NCBI GenBank assembly: GCA_029938515.1
Contig: JAOZUU010000112.1
Span: 1-5,933, forward strand
DNA from: Desulfobacterales bacterium
GTDB taxonomy: Bacteria; Desulfobacterota; Desulfobacteria; Desulfobacterales; QNYZ01
Direction: 5' to 3'
Length of the DNA stretch: 5,933 nucleotides
Below are positions 1 to 5,933 of this stretch, piece after piece. How positions within the stretch are numbered: the stretch's first letter is position 1; each line of letters opens with the position of its first letter. Position numbers and translations under genes: made by a program. Under the pieces are notes generated by a model, which was not told the origin of the DNA, did no database searches, and worked only from the letters and a program-made list of their open reading frames with translations.

Positions 1-96
1 ATTTTACCGTTAGGTGGTGGTAGTGAAGTTGCATCTGCAATTGTTGCTTTAAATATGTTGAAGCCACAAGTTGAGATTTATGCTATGCAAGTTGAA
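1..96 (+). pseudogene. Partial open frame, possible PLP-dependent dehydratase fragment
   Basis: Frame 1 is open from the window edge. Its first 32 codons read ILPLGGGSEVASAIVALNML and then KPQVEIYAMQVE. The pattern P-x-GGG, followed by an alanine-rich helix and then L-x-P-x-V-x-I-x-x-x-Q, resembles the glycine loop that holds the PLP phosphate, and the following strand, in threonine/serine dehydratases (fold type II). The usual GGGGL is GGGSE here, so the match is imperfect. The frame stays open to the TGA at 241-243, but after about residue 32 the peptide loses clear family resemblance and base composition changes. Codons before the change are strongly A/T-ending, unlike the gln genes. It could be the 3' part of a truncated gene, a relic, or an assembly join. 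The family call rests on about 30 residues and is weak. Confidence 0.3.
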
Positions 97-110
97 TTTT
101 CGTGCGCCGC

Positions 111-296
111 TTATCGTAAAACTCCCTTAACAGTTATTTCCTTGTCCAAAGGCCTCCTTTCACCGACGCTCAATGGGTTACCTCCGGGTCCTGTAAAAAG
201 GGGCTTCACAATATTTTTTAGGGCCGTTTGTCCTGCTTCCTGAAATAACTCACATTCCAAATCTTCATAATTCGAACTCTGTCGAAATATAGGTGA
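111..296 (-). pseudogene. Possible 3' remnant of an unrecognised gene
   Basis: Between in-frame stops at 297-299 and 111-113 the minus strand is open for 61 codons with no ATG; a GTG lies at codon 30. The C-terminal half looks protein-like (TALKNIVKPLFTGPGGNPLS, then a charged tail ending EITVKGVLR). I do not recognise the family. The stop falls about 15 bases from the point near 96 where sequence character changes, as expected if a decayed gene or element ended there. Open frames of this size also occur by chance, so this is only a candidate remnant. Confidence 0.18.
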
Positions 297-575
297 TTAC
301 ATCATTACGGCGCGTCCTCCTGATTGAAGACTGTGTAACAAAATCTATAATCATTTCAAAAAAAATGAAATTTCGAACACCACAACATACAGTGGTTACG
401 AATACAATTGATTTTTGTTCGATTACGGCTATTAATCGAAAATTGCCAATTAACAAAAAAATAGATTAGCACACGGGATGTATAATCTGCTTTCCAGCAA
501 CCATTCAAGCCTTTCTTAGCAGGTGACCAAAGGTTGTCGGCTCAATAGGGTAATCATTATTGAATAATTCCCGTC
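297..575. other. AT-rich non-coding stretch downstream of glnA
   Basis: I find no credible gene here on either strand. The sequence is AT-rich with A and T runs. It holds a few small hairpins: ATTTCA at 353-358 with TGAAAT at 366-371 around an A7 loop, and a perfect ATTATT-G-AATAAT palindrome at 556-568. None is followed by a T run in a way that would make a classic terminator for glnA. The 63-codon minus-strand frame at 265-456 has unremarkable composition and no recognisable motif. Confidence 0.5.
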
Positions 576-630
576 CAGGGTTCAAGCATAAAAAAACCCT
601 GAACCCTGAACTTTAAACCCTCTTTAAACC
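576..630. repeat. Inverted and tandem short repeats just after glnA
   Basis: A perfect 9-base inverted repeat, CAGGGTTCA at 576-584 and TGAACCCTG at 600-608, encloses a 15-base loop containing A7 (T7 on the glnA strand). The right arm belongs to a tandem CCCTGAA CCCTGAA C (597-611, period 7). Next comes a second tandem, CTTTAAACC at 611-619 and 622-630 (period 11), whose last base is the first base of the glnA stop codon complement. On the glnA transcript the hairpin begins about 20 bases after the stop codon and could protect or end the message. The T run lies inside the loop rather than after the stem, so it is not a standard intrinsic terminator. Confidence 0.5.
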
Positions 631-2042
631 TAAATATCATAGTAGAGAAAAAACTCGTGGGGATGCGGTCTGAGTTTAATCGGGTTGACTTCGTTTTCCG
701 TTTTGTACTCAATCCACATATCGAGTGCATCCCGGGTAAACACATCCCCTTTGAGCAGGAAGTCGTGATCTTCTTCCAACGCTTTAAGGGCCTCATCCAG
801 TGAACCGGGTGCGGACGGGATTTGAGCCAGTTCTTCCGGCGGCAGGCCGTAGATGTCCTTATCCAGCGGATCTCCAGGGTCAATTTTGTTTTCAATGCCG
901 TCGATTACCGCCATGAGCATGGCGGAAAAGGCCAGATAACCGTTGCAGGACGGGTCCGGTGTGCGAAACTCGATCCGTTTGGCCTTGGGAGAAGTGGAGT
1001 ACATGGGAATTCGGACAGCGGCACTGCGGTTGCGGCTCGAATAGGCCAGGTTCACCGGGGCTTCGAAACCGGGGACCAGGCGTTTGTACGAATTGGTGGT
1101 AGGATTGCTGAAAGCGCACAGGGCAGAGCAGTGTTTAAGGATTCCGCCGATGGCATACAGCGCCTCCTGTGAAACGCCGGCATATTTGTCACCGGCAAAC
1201 AGGGGCTGGTCGTTTTCCCAGATGCTGATATGGGTATGCATGCCCGTGCCGTTATCCTCGAACAGCGGCTTGGGCATGAAAGTGACCGTGTGACCATTCT
1301 GGTAAGCCACGTTCTTGAGCACGTATTTGAACCACATCAGCTGATCGGCCATCTGCAAAAGGGGTTTGAACCGCATATCGATTTCGGACTGGCCGGCGGT
1401 GGCGACCTCGTGATGCTGGGCTTCCACCTCAATTCCCAATTCCTCAAGAGTGACAAGCATTTCCGAACGTAGGTCCTGAAACTTGTCCATGGGCGGCACA
1501 GGGAAATAGCCTTCCTTGTGGCGGGTTTTATAGCCGAGATTGGGTCCCTCTTCCCGCCCGGTATTCCAGGCCCCCTCGATGGAATCGATCTGGTAAAAAG
1601 CCCCCCGGCGGTTCGATTCGAACCGGATGTCATCAAAAATAAAAAATTCGGGCTCGGGTCCAATATAAACGGTATCACCAATCCCGCTGCCTTTTAGATA
1701 ACTTTCTGCTTTCTGGGCAATATGCCGCGGATCCCGTGAGTAAGATTCCCGAGTGATCGGATCGACGATGTTGCCAATAAGAACCAGTGTCGGTATTTTA
1801 TAAAATGGATCGATTTTAGCTGTGGCTGCATCGGGCACCACCAGCATATCACTGGTGTGAATCGGCTGCCATCCGCGGATGCTCGACCCGTCAAAGCCGA
1901 ACCCATCCTCGAAACTCGATTCGTCCAGCTCACCGATGGGTACGCTGAAATGCTGCCAGACCCCTGGAAAATCCACGAAACGGATATCCACGACTCTCAC
2001 GTCCTTTTCCTTGGCAAGTTTTAATGCATCTGCCGGTGTCAT
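630..2042 (-). CDS. glnA: Type I-beta glutamine synthetase
   Basis: Makes glutamine from glutamate, ammonia and ATP in the cytoplasm, as a dodecamer in this family. At 470 residues it is the normal GSI length. GSI blocks appear in order: [10 protein letters not shown] near 49-58, GPEPEFF with metal-binding Glu130 and Glu132, [12 protein letters not shown] with Glu212 and Glu220, GTGMHTHIS with His269, [18 protein letters not shown] with Arg321 and Glu327, Arg339/Arg344 in [12 protein letters not shown], and [10 protein letters not shown] with Glu358 and Arg360. Tyr398 in IYGLPPEE is the adenylylation site (E. coli Tyr397, counted without Met), so this is the beta subtype controlled by GlnE. 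The ATG at 2042 is preceded by a strong GGGAGGA (2051-2057, 8 bases away). It is last in the glnE-glnD-glnB-glnA order, 285 bases after glnB. No frameshift or missing catalytic residue is seen. Confidence 0.98.
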   Translation of the reverse strand: MTPADALKLAKEKDVRVVDIRFVDFPGVWQHFSVPIGELDESSFEDGFGFDGSSIRGWQPIHTSDMLVVPDAATAKIDPFYKIPTLVLIGNIVDPITRESYSRDPRHIAQKAESYLKGSGIGDTVYIGPEPEFFIFDDIRFESNRRGAFYQIDSIEGAWNTGREEGPNLGYKTRHKEGYFPVPPMDKFQDLRSEMLVTLEELGIEVEAQHHEVATAGQSEIDMRFKPLLQMADQLMWFKYVLKNVAYQNGHTVTFMPKPLFEDNGTGMHTHISIWENDQPLFAGDKYAGVSQEALYAIGGILKHCSALCAFSNPTTNSYKRLVPGFEAPVNLAYSSRNRSAAVRIPMYSTSPKAKRIEFRTPDPSCNGYLAFSAMLMAVIDGIENKIDPGDPLDKDIYGLPPEELAQIPSAPGSLDEALKALEEDHDFLLKGDVFTRDALDMWIEYKTENEVNPIKLRPHPHEFFLYYDI

Positions 2043-2050
2043 AATTCGAT

Positions 2051-2057
2051 TCCTCCC
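2051..2057 (-). promoter_or_regulatory. glnA ribosome binding site
   Basis: GGGAGGA on the minus strand lies 8 bases before the glnA ATG. It is close to the full anti-Shine-Dalgarno complement and is the strongest such site in the window. It fixes the glnA start and suggests high translation. Confidence 0.85.
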
Positions 2058-2077
2058 TTGAGTTAAATGAAAATAAA

Positions 2078-2109
2078 AAAGCTATTAACTAGTATGCTAT
2101 AAAGCTATT
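2078..2109. repeat. 9-base direct repeat in the glnA leader
   Basis: AAAGCTATT occurs at 2078-2086 and 2101-2109, 23 bases apart start to start (about two helical turns), in an AT-rich block 36-67 bases before the glnA start. The spacing would suit a dimeric DNA-binding protein. No known operator is recognised. Confidence 0.35.
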
Positions 2110-2126
2110 GAAACTCCGCTTTCCTG

Positions 2127-2161
2127 GTCCGTACACCAACGGACAAACCATCGAGTTGGTG
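2127..2161. other. Mutually exclusive hairpins in the glnA leader
   Basis: Two stems share bases. GTCCGT (2127-2132) can pair with ACGGAC (2139-2144) around a 6-base loop. CACCAAC (2134-2140) can pair with GTTGGTG (2155-2161) around a 14-base loop. Only one can form at a time. They lie 85-119 bases before the glnA start in the mRNA leader, or in the glnB-glnA spacer if the two genes are cotranscribed. No T run follows either stem, so an attenuator is possible but unproven. Confidence 0.3.
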
Positions 2162-2191
2162 AAAGAAACATTCGATGTATTGATGCGAAGC

Positions 2192-2317
2192 GATGCCGGT
2201 TTCTGGATGCTGGCCTCTGGATGCCGGTTGAAGATCCCTTTGTCTGGGATGGAATCTCTTTTTTTTATCCCCGCTGAAGGCGGGACCTTTGACCAGCATC
2301 GAGCATCCGGCATCCAG
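2192..2317. repeat. GC-rich imperfect fold-back element between glnB and glnA
   Basis: The left side carries variants of a GGATGC-based unit: GATGCCGGTT at 2192-2201 and 2220-2229 (period 28), and CTGGATGCTGG at 2203-2213. The right side carries their complements: CCAGCATC at 2293-2300 and CCGGCATCCAG at 2307-2317. CTGGATGCCGG (2217-2227) and CCGGCATCCAG (2307-2317) are a perfect 11-base inverted pair. The interior holds two small hairpins, ATCCC/GGGAT (2235-2251 region) and CCCGC-TGAAG-GCGGG (2270-2284), plus a T8 run. The right arm begins 11 bases after the glnB stop. It resembles REP/BIME-type intergenic palindromes and could stabilise glnB mRNA or reduce read-through to glnA. Minus-strand open frames across it are repeat-derived, not genes. 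Confidence 0.6.
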
Positions 2318-2327
2318 TATCGCTTCA

Positions 2328-2681
<354 letters not shown>

Positions 2682-2767
2682 TTAATTCAAAGTGTTGCAT
2701 TAAAATACCATTAATTTTGGTCACGGATTCAGGTGATAGCCATTGGCACCTTCAATTGATAGCAAGG

Positions 2768-5398
2768 CTAGTTTTCAACCATCGTCAGCGACCGGATGAT
2801 CGTCTGTTTAATAGACGTTTCCGTCCTGGGTGAATCGATCTTATTCCCGTCAAAATCACGAACGTAAAATACATCAACCACCTGATCGACTTCGGTAGCA
2901 ATTTTGGCCACCCAGATATCAAGCCGGCATCGATACAAGGCATCGGTTACTCTGAACAGCAGGCCGGGGAAGTCATCGGCAAAGACTTCGATGATGGTAA
3001 AAAAGCTGGAACTTTTATTGTCAATTGTAATTCGAGGGGGATTCCTCTCTCCAGGTGATCGCACGGCCCGATAGGCAGCCAGTTTCTTTTTAAGCATCGC
3101 CGGTATATCCAGCCGATCAGTCAACGCGGACCCAAGATCGTGTCCGGCTTTTTCCCACTTCTCCTTTTCGAAAATGCGGTCCGGTGGTGCGGTGACTTCG
3201 AAAATGTCCAGGGCGATGTTGTTGTGCCAGGTATAAATTTGCGCATTTAAAATATTGATCCGGTTTAAGGTGAATACCCCGGCGATTCTGGAGAAAAGCC
3301 CCGGGCGATCCTGGGTGCAAATCGTGATCGTCCGGGTATCCTTTGTCGCCGCGCGCGCAATCGACCAGACATAGGGGCGATCGCTTAAAGATCGGTACAG
3401 ATCGGCGTGCGCCAAAATAGCTTCTACCGACGTATAGTGCAGGTATCGCGGGGACATTGCTTCAAATATCACTTCAATGTCGCGGTGCTCCGGGACGGTT
3501 GAAACGGAAGAAAAAACTTTCGCTTTCTTCTTTTCCAGTGTCCGGGTGGCCTGGCCGGAAGCCAGTTCTCCCTTTTCCAGCGTATTGGCTGTTTTCAGAA
3601 AAAGATCCTGCAGCAAAACAGCCGTCCATTCATTCCAGGCCTTGGGACCGGTGGCCGCCGAATCCGCCACACTCAAGAGATACAGCATCTTAAGCCGACT
3701 CAGGCTTCCGATATGGCGGGCACAAAAAATGGCCGTCTCTTCATCCTGAATATCGCGTCGAAGGGCGGTGTGGATGAGAAACAGATGTTCGCGGATCAGA
3801 AAGGTGACGGTTTCGATCCCCTGGGTGCTCATTCCTCTTTCGCTAAGCAATTTTTGGGCGATGGGGGCACCTTTCGCGGCATGATGCCGTTCAGGATCGC
3901 CCTTGGCAATATCATGGAGTAACGCCGCCCAACAGAGAAGCTTTTTAGGGGCAATCTCTTTATAAAGATCTGCGCATAACTGACATCCGGTGGTATCGTC
4001 TGGACTCCCAAAACTTTTTACCGTGCGCACCACCCGCAGGGAATGCCGGTCAACCGGATAAATATGGTAGGCATTGTAAAGAATCCGGTTGCGGATATGT
4101 TTAAATTCGGGCAGAAAATGAATCAAAAAGCCCGTATCGAGCATTTCGTTTAATACATTGAACGGTCCTGACGGCGTTACCAGAATTCGCTCGAAAGCGT
4201 TCAAGGCTGACGATGATCGCCTGAAGGCGGTGTCCACCAGATGCGAAAACTCCCTGACGAGACGTTTGGCTTCGGGTGTCAGGGGGATTCTCAATCGGGC
4301 ACTTTCCTGAAATATCTTCATCAACAGTTCCGGATCACCGATGATATCTTCCGGCGAGCGGAAATTTAGCATCCCTTTCCGGATCACTAATCCTTTATGG
4401 TCAGGCTGTTTTCCGTTTACTTTGATCCGGCCCGCGGATTTCTCCAGGTCGTGTTCATATAGAAACATTTTCCCCAGGTACTTCAGCCAGGCCATTTTAC
4501 CGTGGAGTTCACCAAGGAATCGCTCTACCGGCTGCTGGCCGTTGACGGATACGAAGCCCATTGTCTGTGCCAGTTTCTCCTGATGCTCGAAGTAGAGCTG
4601 GTCGCATTTGCGGCCCGTCAATAGATGTAAGTGATTCCGTACGCGCCAGATAAATGCCAGCGCATCCTCAAGGAAGGCGAACTCTTTATGCGACAGGCAA
4701 CCGTGGTATTCAAGGTCCCGACGGATTCGGATCCTGGATTTAATCCGGGCGCTCCACAAAATGGTATGGTAGTCGCGCAGGCCGCCATGCCCTTCTTTCA
4801 GGTTGGGTTGAAGCAGGTGCGCAGAATCACCGAAGCGGTCATAGCGGTGACGATTGGCCACCGCCAGTTGGTGGATGATTTGATCGGATTGCCCGGCCAA
4901 TATTTGATCCCGCAAGGTTGATTCCAGTTTGGCAAATAGAGGTGACATCCCGCAGACAAACCGGGCATCGAGCATGGCGGTGAGGTTTTCCAGGTCCGCC
5001 CGGCCTTCTTCGAGACAATCACTAATGGATCGGGTGACATGGCCCACCTCGATCCCCAGGTCCCAGAGGGGAAATAGCATCTCTTCGACCAGGTCGACGG
5101 CGATTGTGGGCACGCGTTTTTCAAACAAAAAAAGCAGATCGATATCGGAATGGACGCACTGTTCCTGTCGACCGTAGCCCCCCAGGGCAACGATGGCCCA
5201 GGGATTTCGGGTCGGACTGATTTTCGGGCCGACGGTGCTGGCGGCGTATTGTTCACGGAAATAGGCATCAAAAATCCGGGTATGCTCAAGGATAAAGTCG
5301 GGTGCTTGTCCATCGGTAAACGCCTGAATCAATGCCTGTCGCTTTTTCCGGAGTTTTTGGTTTCCGGTCTGATTATTTTTTTTAGCAGTCTGTGTCAT
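2768..5398 (-). CDS. glnD: PII uridylyltransferase / uridylyl-removing enzyme
   Basis: A bifunctional enzyme that uridylylates PII when glutamine is low and deuridylylates it when glutamine is high. At 876 residues it is full length for GlnD. The N-terminal nucleotidyltransferase has GGYGR at 73-77 and SDIDLL at 84-89, with metal-binding Asp85 and Asp87, then the family block LKEGHGGLRDY (200-210). The central HD phosphohydrolase, expected to carry the removing activity, has YPVDRHSLR (447-455), HDIAKG with His495/Asp496, and HH at 505-506. Two C-terminal ACT domains, which sense glutamine in this family, start near 689 (DRPGLFSRIAGVF) and 799 (DDFPGLLFRVTDAL). An in-frame TAA directly abuts the ATG, so the start cannot be further upstream. 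No good Shine-Dalgarno is visible before it, suggesting modest translation. Catalytic motifs of both activities look intact. Confidence 0.97.
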   Translation of the reverse strand: MTQTAKKNNQTGNQKLRKKRQALIQAFTDGQAPDFILEHTRIFDAYFREQYAASTVGPKISPTRNPWAIVALGGYGRQEQCVHSDIDLLFLFEKRVPTIAVDLVEEMLFPLWDLGIEVGHVTRSISDCLEEGRADLENLTAMLDARFVCGMSPLFAKLESTLRDQILAGQSDQIIHQLAVANRHRYDRFGDSAHLLQPNLKEGHGGLRDYHTILWSARIKSRIRIRRDLEYHGCLSHKEFAFLEDALAFIWRVRNHLHLLTGRKCDQLYFEHQEKLAQTMGFVSVNGQQPVERFLGELHGKMAWLKYLGKMFLYEHDLEKSAGRIKVNGKQPDHKGLVIRKGMLNFRSPEDIIGDPELLMKIFQESARLRIPLTPEAKRLVREFSHLVDTAFRRSSSALNAFERILVTPSGPFNVLNEMLDTGFLIHFLPEFKHIRNRILYNAYHIYPVDRHSLRVVRTVKSFGSPDDTTGCQLCADLYKEIAPKKLLCWAALLHDIAKGDPERHHAAKGAPIAQKLLSERGMSTQGIETVTFLIREHLFLIHTALRRDIQDEETAIFCARHIGSLSRLKMLYLLSVADSAATGPKAWNEWTAVLLQDLFLKTANTLEKGELASGQATRTLEKKKAKVFSSVSTVPEHRDIEVIFEAMSPRYLHYTSVEAILAHADLYRSLSDRPYVWSIARAATKDTRTITICTQDRPGLFSRIAGVFTLNRINILNAQIYTWHNNIALDIFEVTAPPDRIFEKEKWEKAGHDLGSALTDRLDIPAMLKKKLAAYRAVRSPGERNPPRITIDNKSSSFFTIIEVFADDFPGLLFRVTDALYRCRLDIWVAKIATEVDQVVDVFYVRDFDGNKIDSPRTETSIKQTIIRSLTMVEN

Positions 5399-5439
5399 TT
5401 ATAGCTCGTTCTTGAATGTCATGAATCAATATAGACTAT

Positions 5440-5455
5440 CCAAAATTTGTGCCAA
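5440..5455 (-). promoter_or_regulatory. Sigma-54-like (-24/-12) promoter before glnD
   Basis: The minus strand reads TTGGCAC-AAATT-TTGG. The -24 element matches the RpoN consensus TTGGCAC exactly and the 5-base gap to TTG is right. The -12 element is TTGG instead of TTGC, a substitution at a usually conserved C. Transcription would begin about 12 bases further on, near 5427, giving a leader of about 30 bases before the glnD ATG. An RpoN promoter would fit nitrogen control, but the missing C keeps the call uncertain. I did not identify an NtrC-type enhancer. Confidence 0.42.
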
Positions 5456-5507
5456 CTCTTAAATAAATGTTTTCACTTTAATATCAGCAATATAAAAAAA
5501 TGGGGAT

Positions 5508-5608
5508 CAATTGTCAGGCGCCAGTAACATACAATTATGTAATTTCATCGGACAATATTACAATTCCGTATCATTCAATTTTTTTTATGGACAATACAAA
5601 ATTGTAAA
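5508..5608. repeat. Cluster of ACAAT-type short repeats in the glnE-glnD spacer
   Basis: GGACAATA occurs exactly twice (5550-5557 and 5589-5596, 39 bases apart). Related ACAATT/AATTGT units occur at 5508-5514, 5531-5536, 5560-5565 and 5600-5605, some arranged as inverted pairs such as ACAAT/ATTGT (5591-5605). The block is AT-rich and lies upstream of the candidate glnD promoter. It may hold protein-binding sites, or may only reflect base composition; none of the stems forms a standard terminator for glnE. Confidence 0.3.
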
Positions 5609-5615
5609 GAAATGA

Positions 5616-5933
5616 TCAAGAGGCGTGTTCGGATGATGCGAAAAAGCGGCGCCAGATTTGAATCACCGCCTGTCGCCGATTACGGAAACGTCCGGCGTTA
5701 ATTTTAGCCGGTTTTTCCTGAAGGGCCAAGCGATGCCCCATCATGCGGTAACTAAGGTAAGCCTGTTTGAGCAGATAGGCCTGGCGATCATGGATGATGC
5801 CGGTCTCGATCAAGGTTTGAATCAAACGGACATTGTCAGTCCATTCTGAAAGCTCCGAATGATCCGGCGATAAACGAAGAACCAGGTATTGAACGAGAAA
5901 TTCAATATCGATAATTCCACCGGGATCGTGTTT
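5616..5933 (-). CDS. glnE: Glutamine synthetase adenylyltransferase, C-terminal end
   Basis: The last 105 residues of GlnE, which adds AMP to and removes it from glutamine synthetase; the 5' end is beyond the window. The frame is open from the window edge to the TGA at 5616-5618. Its start, KHDPGGIIDIEFLVQYLVLR, is the conserved motif following the active site in the C-terminal (adenylylating) domain. It continues with LIQTLIETGII and a helical segment AYLLKQAYLSYRMMGHRLAL, as expected for the C-terminal helical bundle. An apparent internal start near 5825 is only a TTG codon within the frame. It is first of the visible genes, 217 bases before glnD, and its target (GlnA Tyr398) is encoded in the same cluster. 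The catalytic GSDIDL-type motif and the N-terminal deadenylylating domain are not in view. Confidence 0.93.
   Translation of the reverse strand, partial: KHDPGGIIDIEFLVQYLVLRLSPDHSELSEWTDNVRLIQTLIETGIIHDRQAYLLKQAYLSYRMMGHRLALQEKPAKINAGRFRNRRQAVIQIWRRFFASSEHAS

Noticed and set aside
55..243. 62-codon plus-strand ORF with its own ATG
   Set aside because: The ATG is an internal methionine of the frame already open at the window edge, and no ribosome binding site precedes it; treated as part of the left-edge fragment.
822..1681. Long open frames on both strands inside glnA
   Set aside because: They overlap a fully conserved glutamine synthetase in other frames and carry no recognisable domain; they are shadows of glnA codon bias.
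2136..2150. Sigma-54-like site upstream of glnA (TGGTTTGTCCGTTGG on the minus strand)
   Set aside because: The spacing is right, but the -24 half is TGGTTT and the -12 half lacks the C; too weak to call.
2692..2706. Sigma-54-like site upstream of glnB (TGGTATTTTAATGCA on the minus strand)
   Set aside because: The GG-to-GC spacing is one base short of the strict requirement, and the -24 half is degenerate.
2742..2760. TTGGCAC followed by TTGA on the plus strand in the glnD-glnB spacer
   Set aside because: It points away from glnB with no gene to serve, and the gap and -12 half are wrong.
4798..5313. 171-codon minus-strand frame inside glnD
   Set aside because: It overlaps the nucleotidyltransferase part of GlnD in another frame; the composition is that of an out-of-frame shadow.

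Overview
The window holds most of a bacterial nitrogen-sensing cluster, all on the minus strand. In transcription order (right to left) it has the 3' end of glnE (GS adenylyltransferase), a complete glnD (uridylyltransferase/uridylyl-removing enzyme), a complete glnB (PII signal protein) and a complete glnA (type I-beta glutamine synthetase). Gene content, protein style and the short GC-rich intergenic repeats suggest a deltaproteobacterial (Desulfobacterota-like) organism, possibly from the sulfate-reducing Desulfobacterales. This is inferred from general resemblance, not from a search.

Layout: 1-96 is an AT-rich open fragment in plus orientation that weakly resembles a PLP-dependent threonine/serine dehydratase. 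97-575 holds no convincing gene; it has a possible minus-strand coding remnant (111-296) and then AT-rich sequence. 576-630 is a patch of short inverted and tandem repeats just downstream of glnA. 630-2042 is glnA. 2043-2327 is a 285-base spacer with a large imperfect fold-back element and a glnA leader that can form alternative hairpins. 2328-2666 is glnB, 2768-5398 is glnD, 5399-5615 is an AT-rich spacer with a sigma-54-like promoter in front of glnD, and 5616-5933 is the end of glnE, cut by the window edge.

How the genes work together: GlnD senses glutamine through C-terminal ACT domains and adds UMP to, or removes it from, Tyr51 of the PII T-loop. In the enterobacterial model, PII and PII-UMP steer GlnE, which adds AMP to or removes it from a single tyrosine of GlnA. 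That tyrosine is present here at residue 398, the E. coli Tyr397 equivalent. Sensor, signal carrier, modifying enzyme and target are therefore encoded side by side, with both modification tyrosines intact.

I see no rRNA, tRNA, CRISPR array or complete mobile element, and no evidence of a wholly new system. The most interesting non-coding material is the fold-back between glnB and glnA, the -24/-12-like site before glnD, and the abrupt change of sequence character at the left edge.
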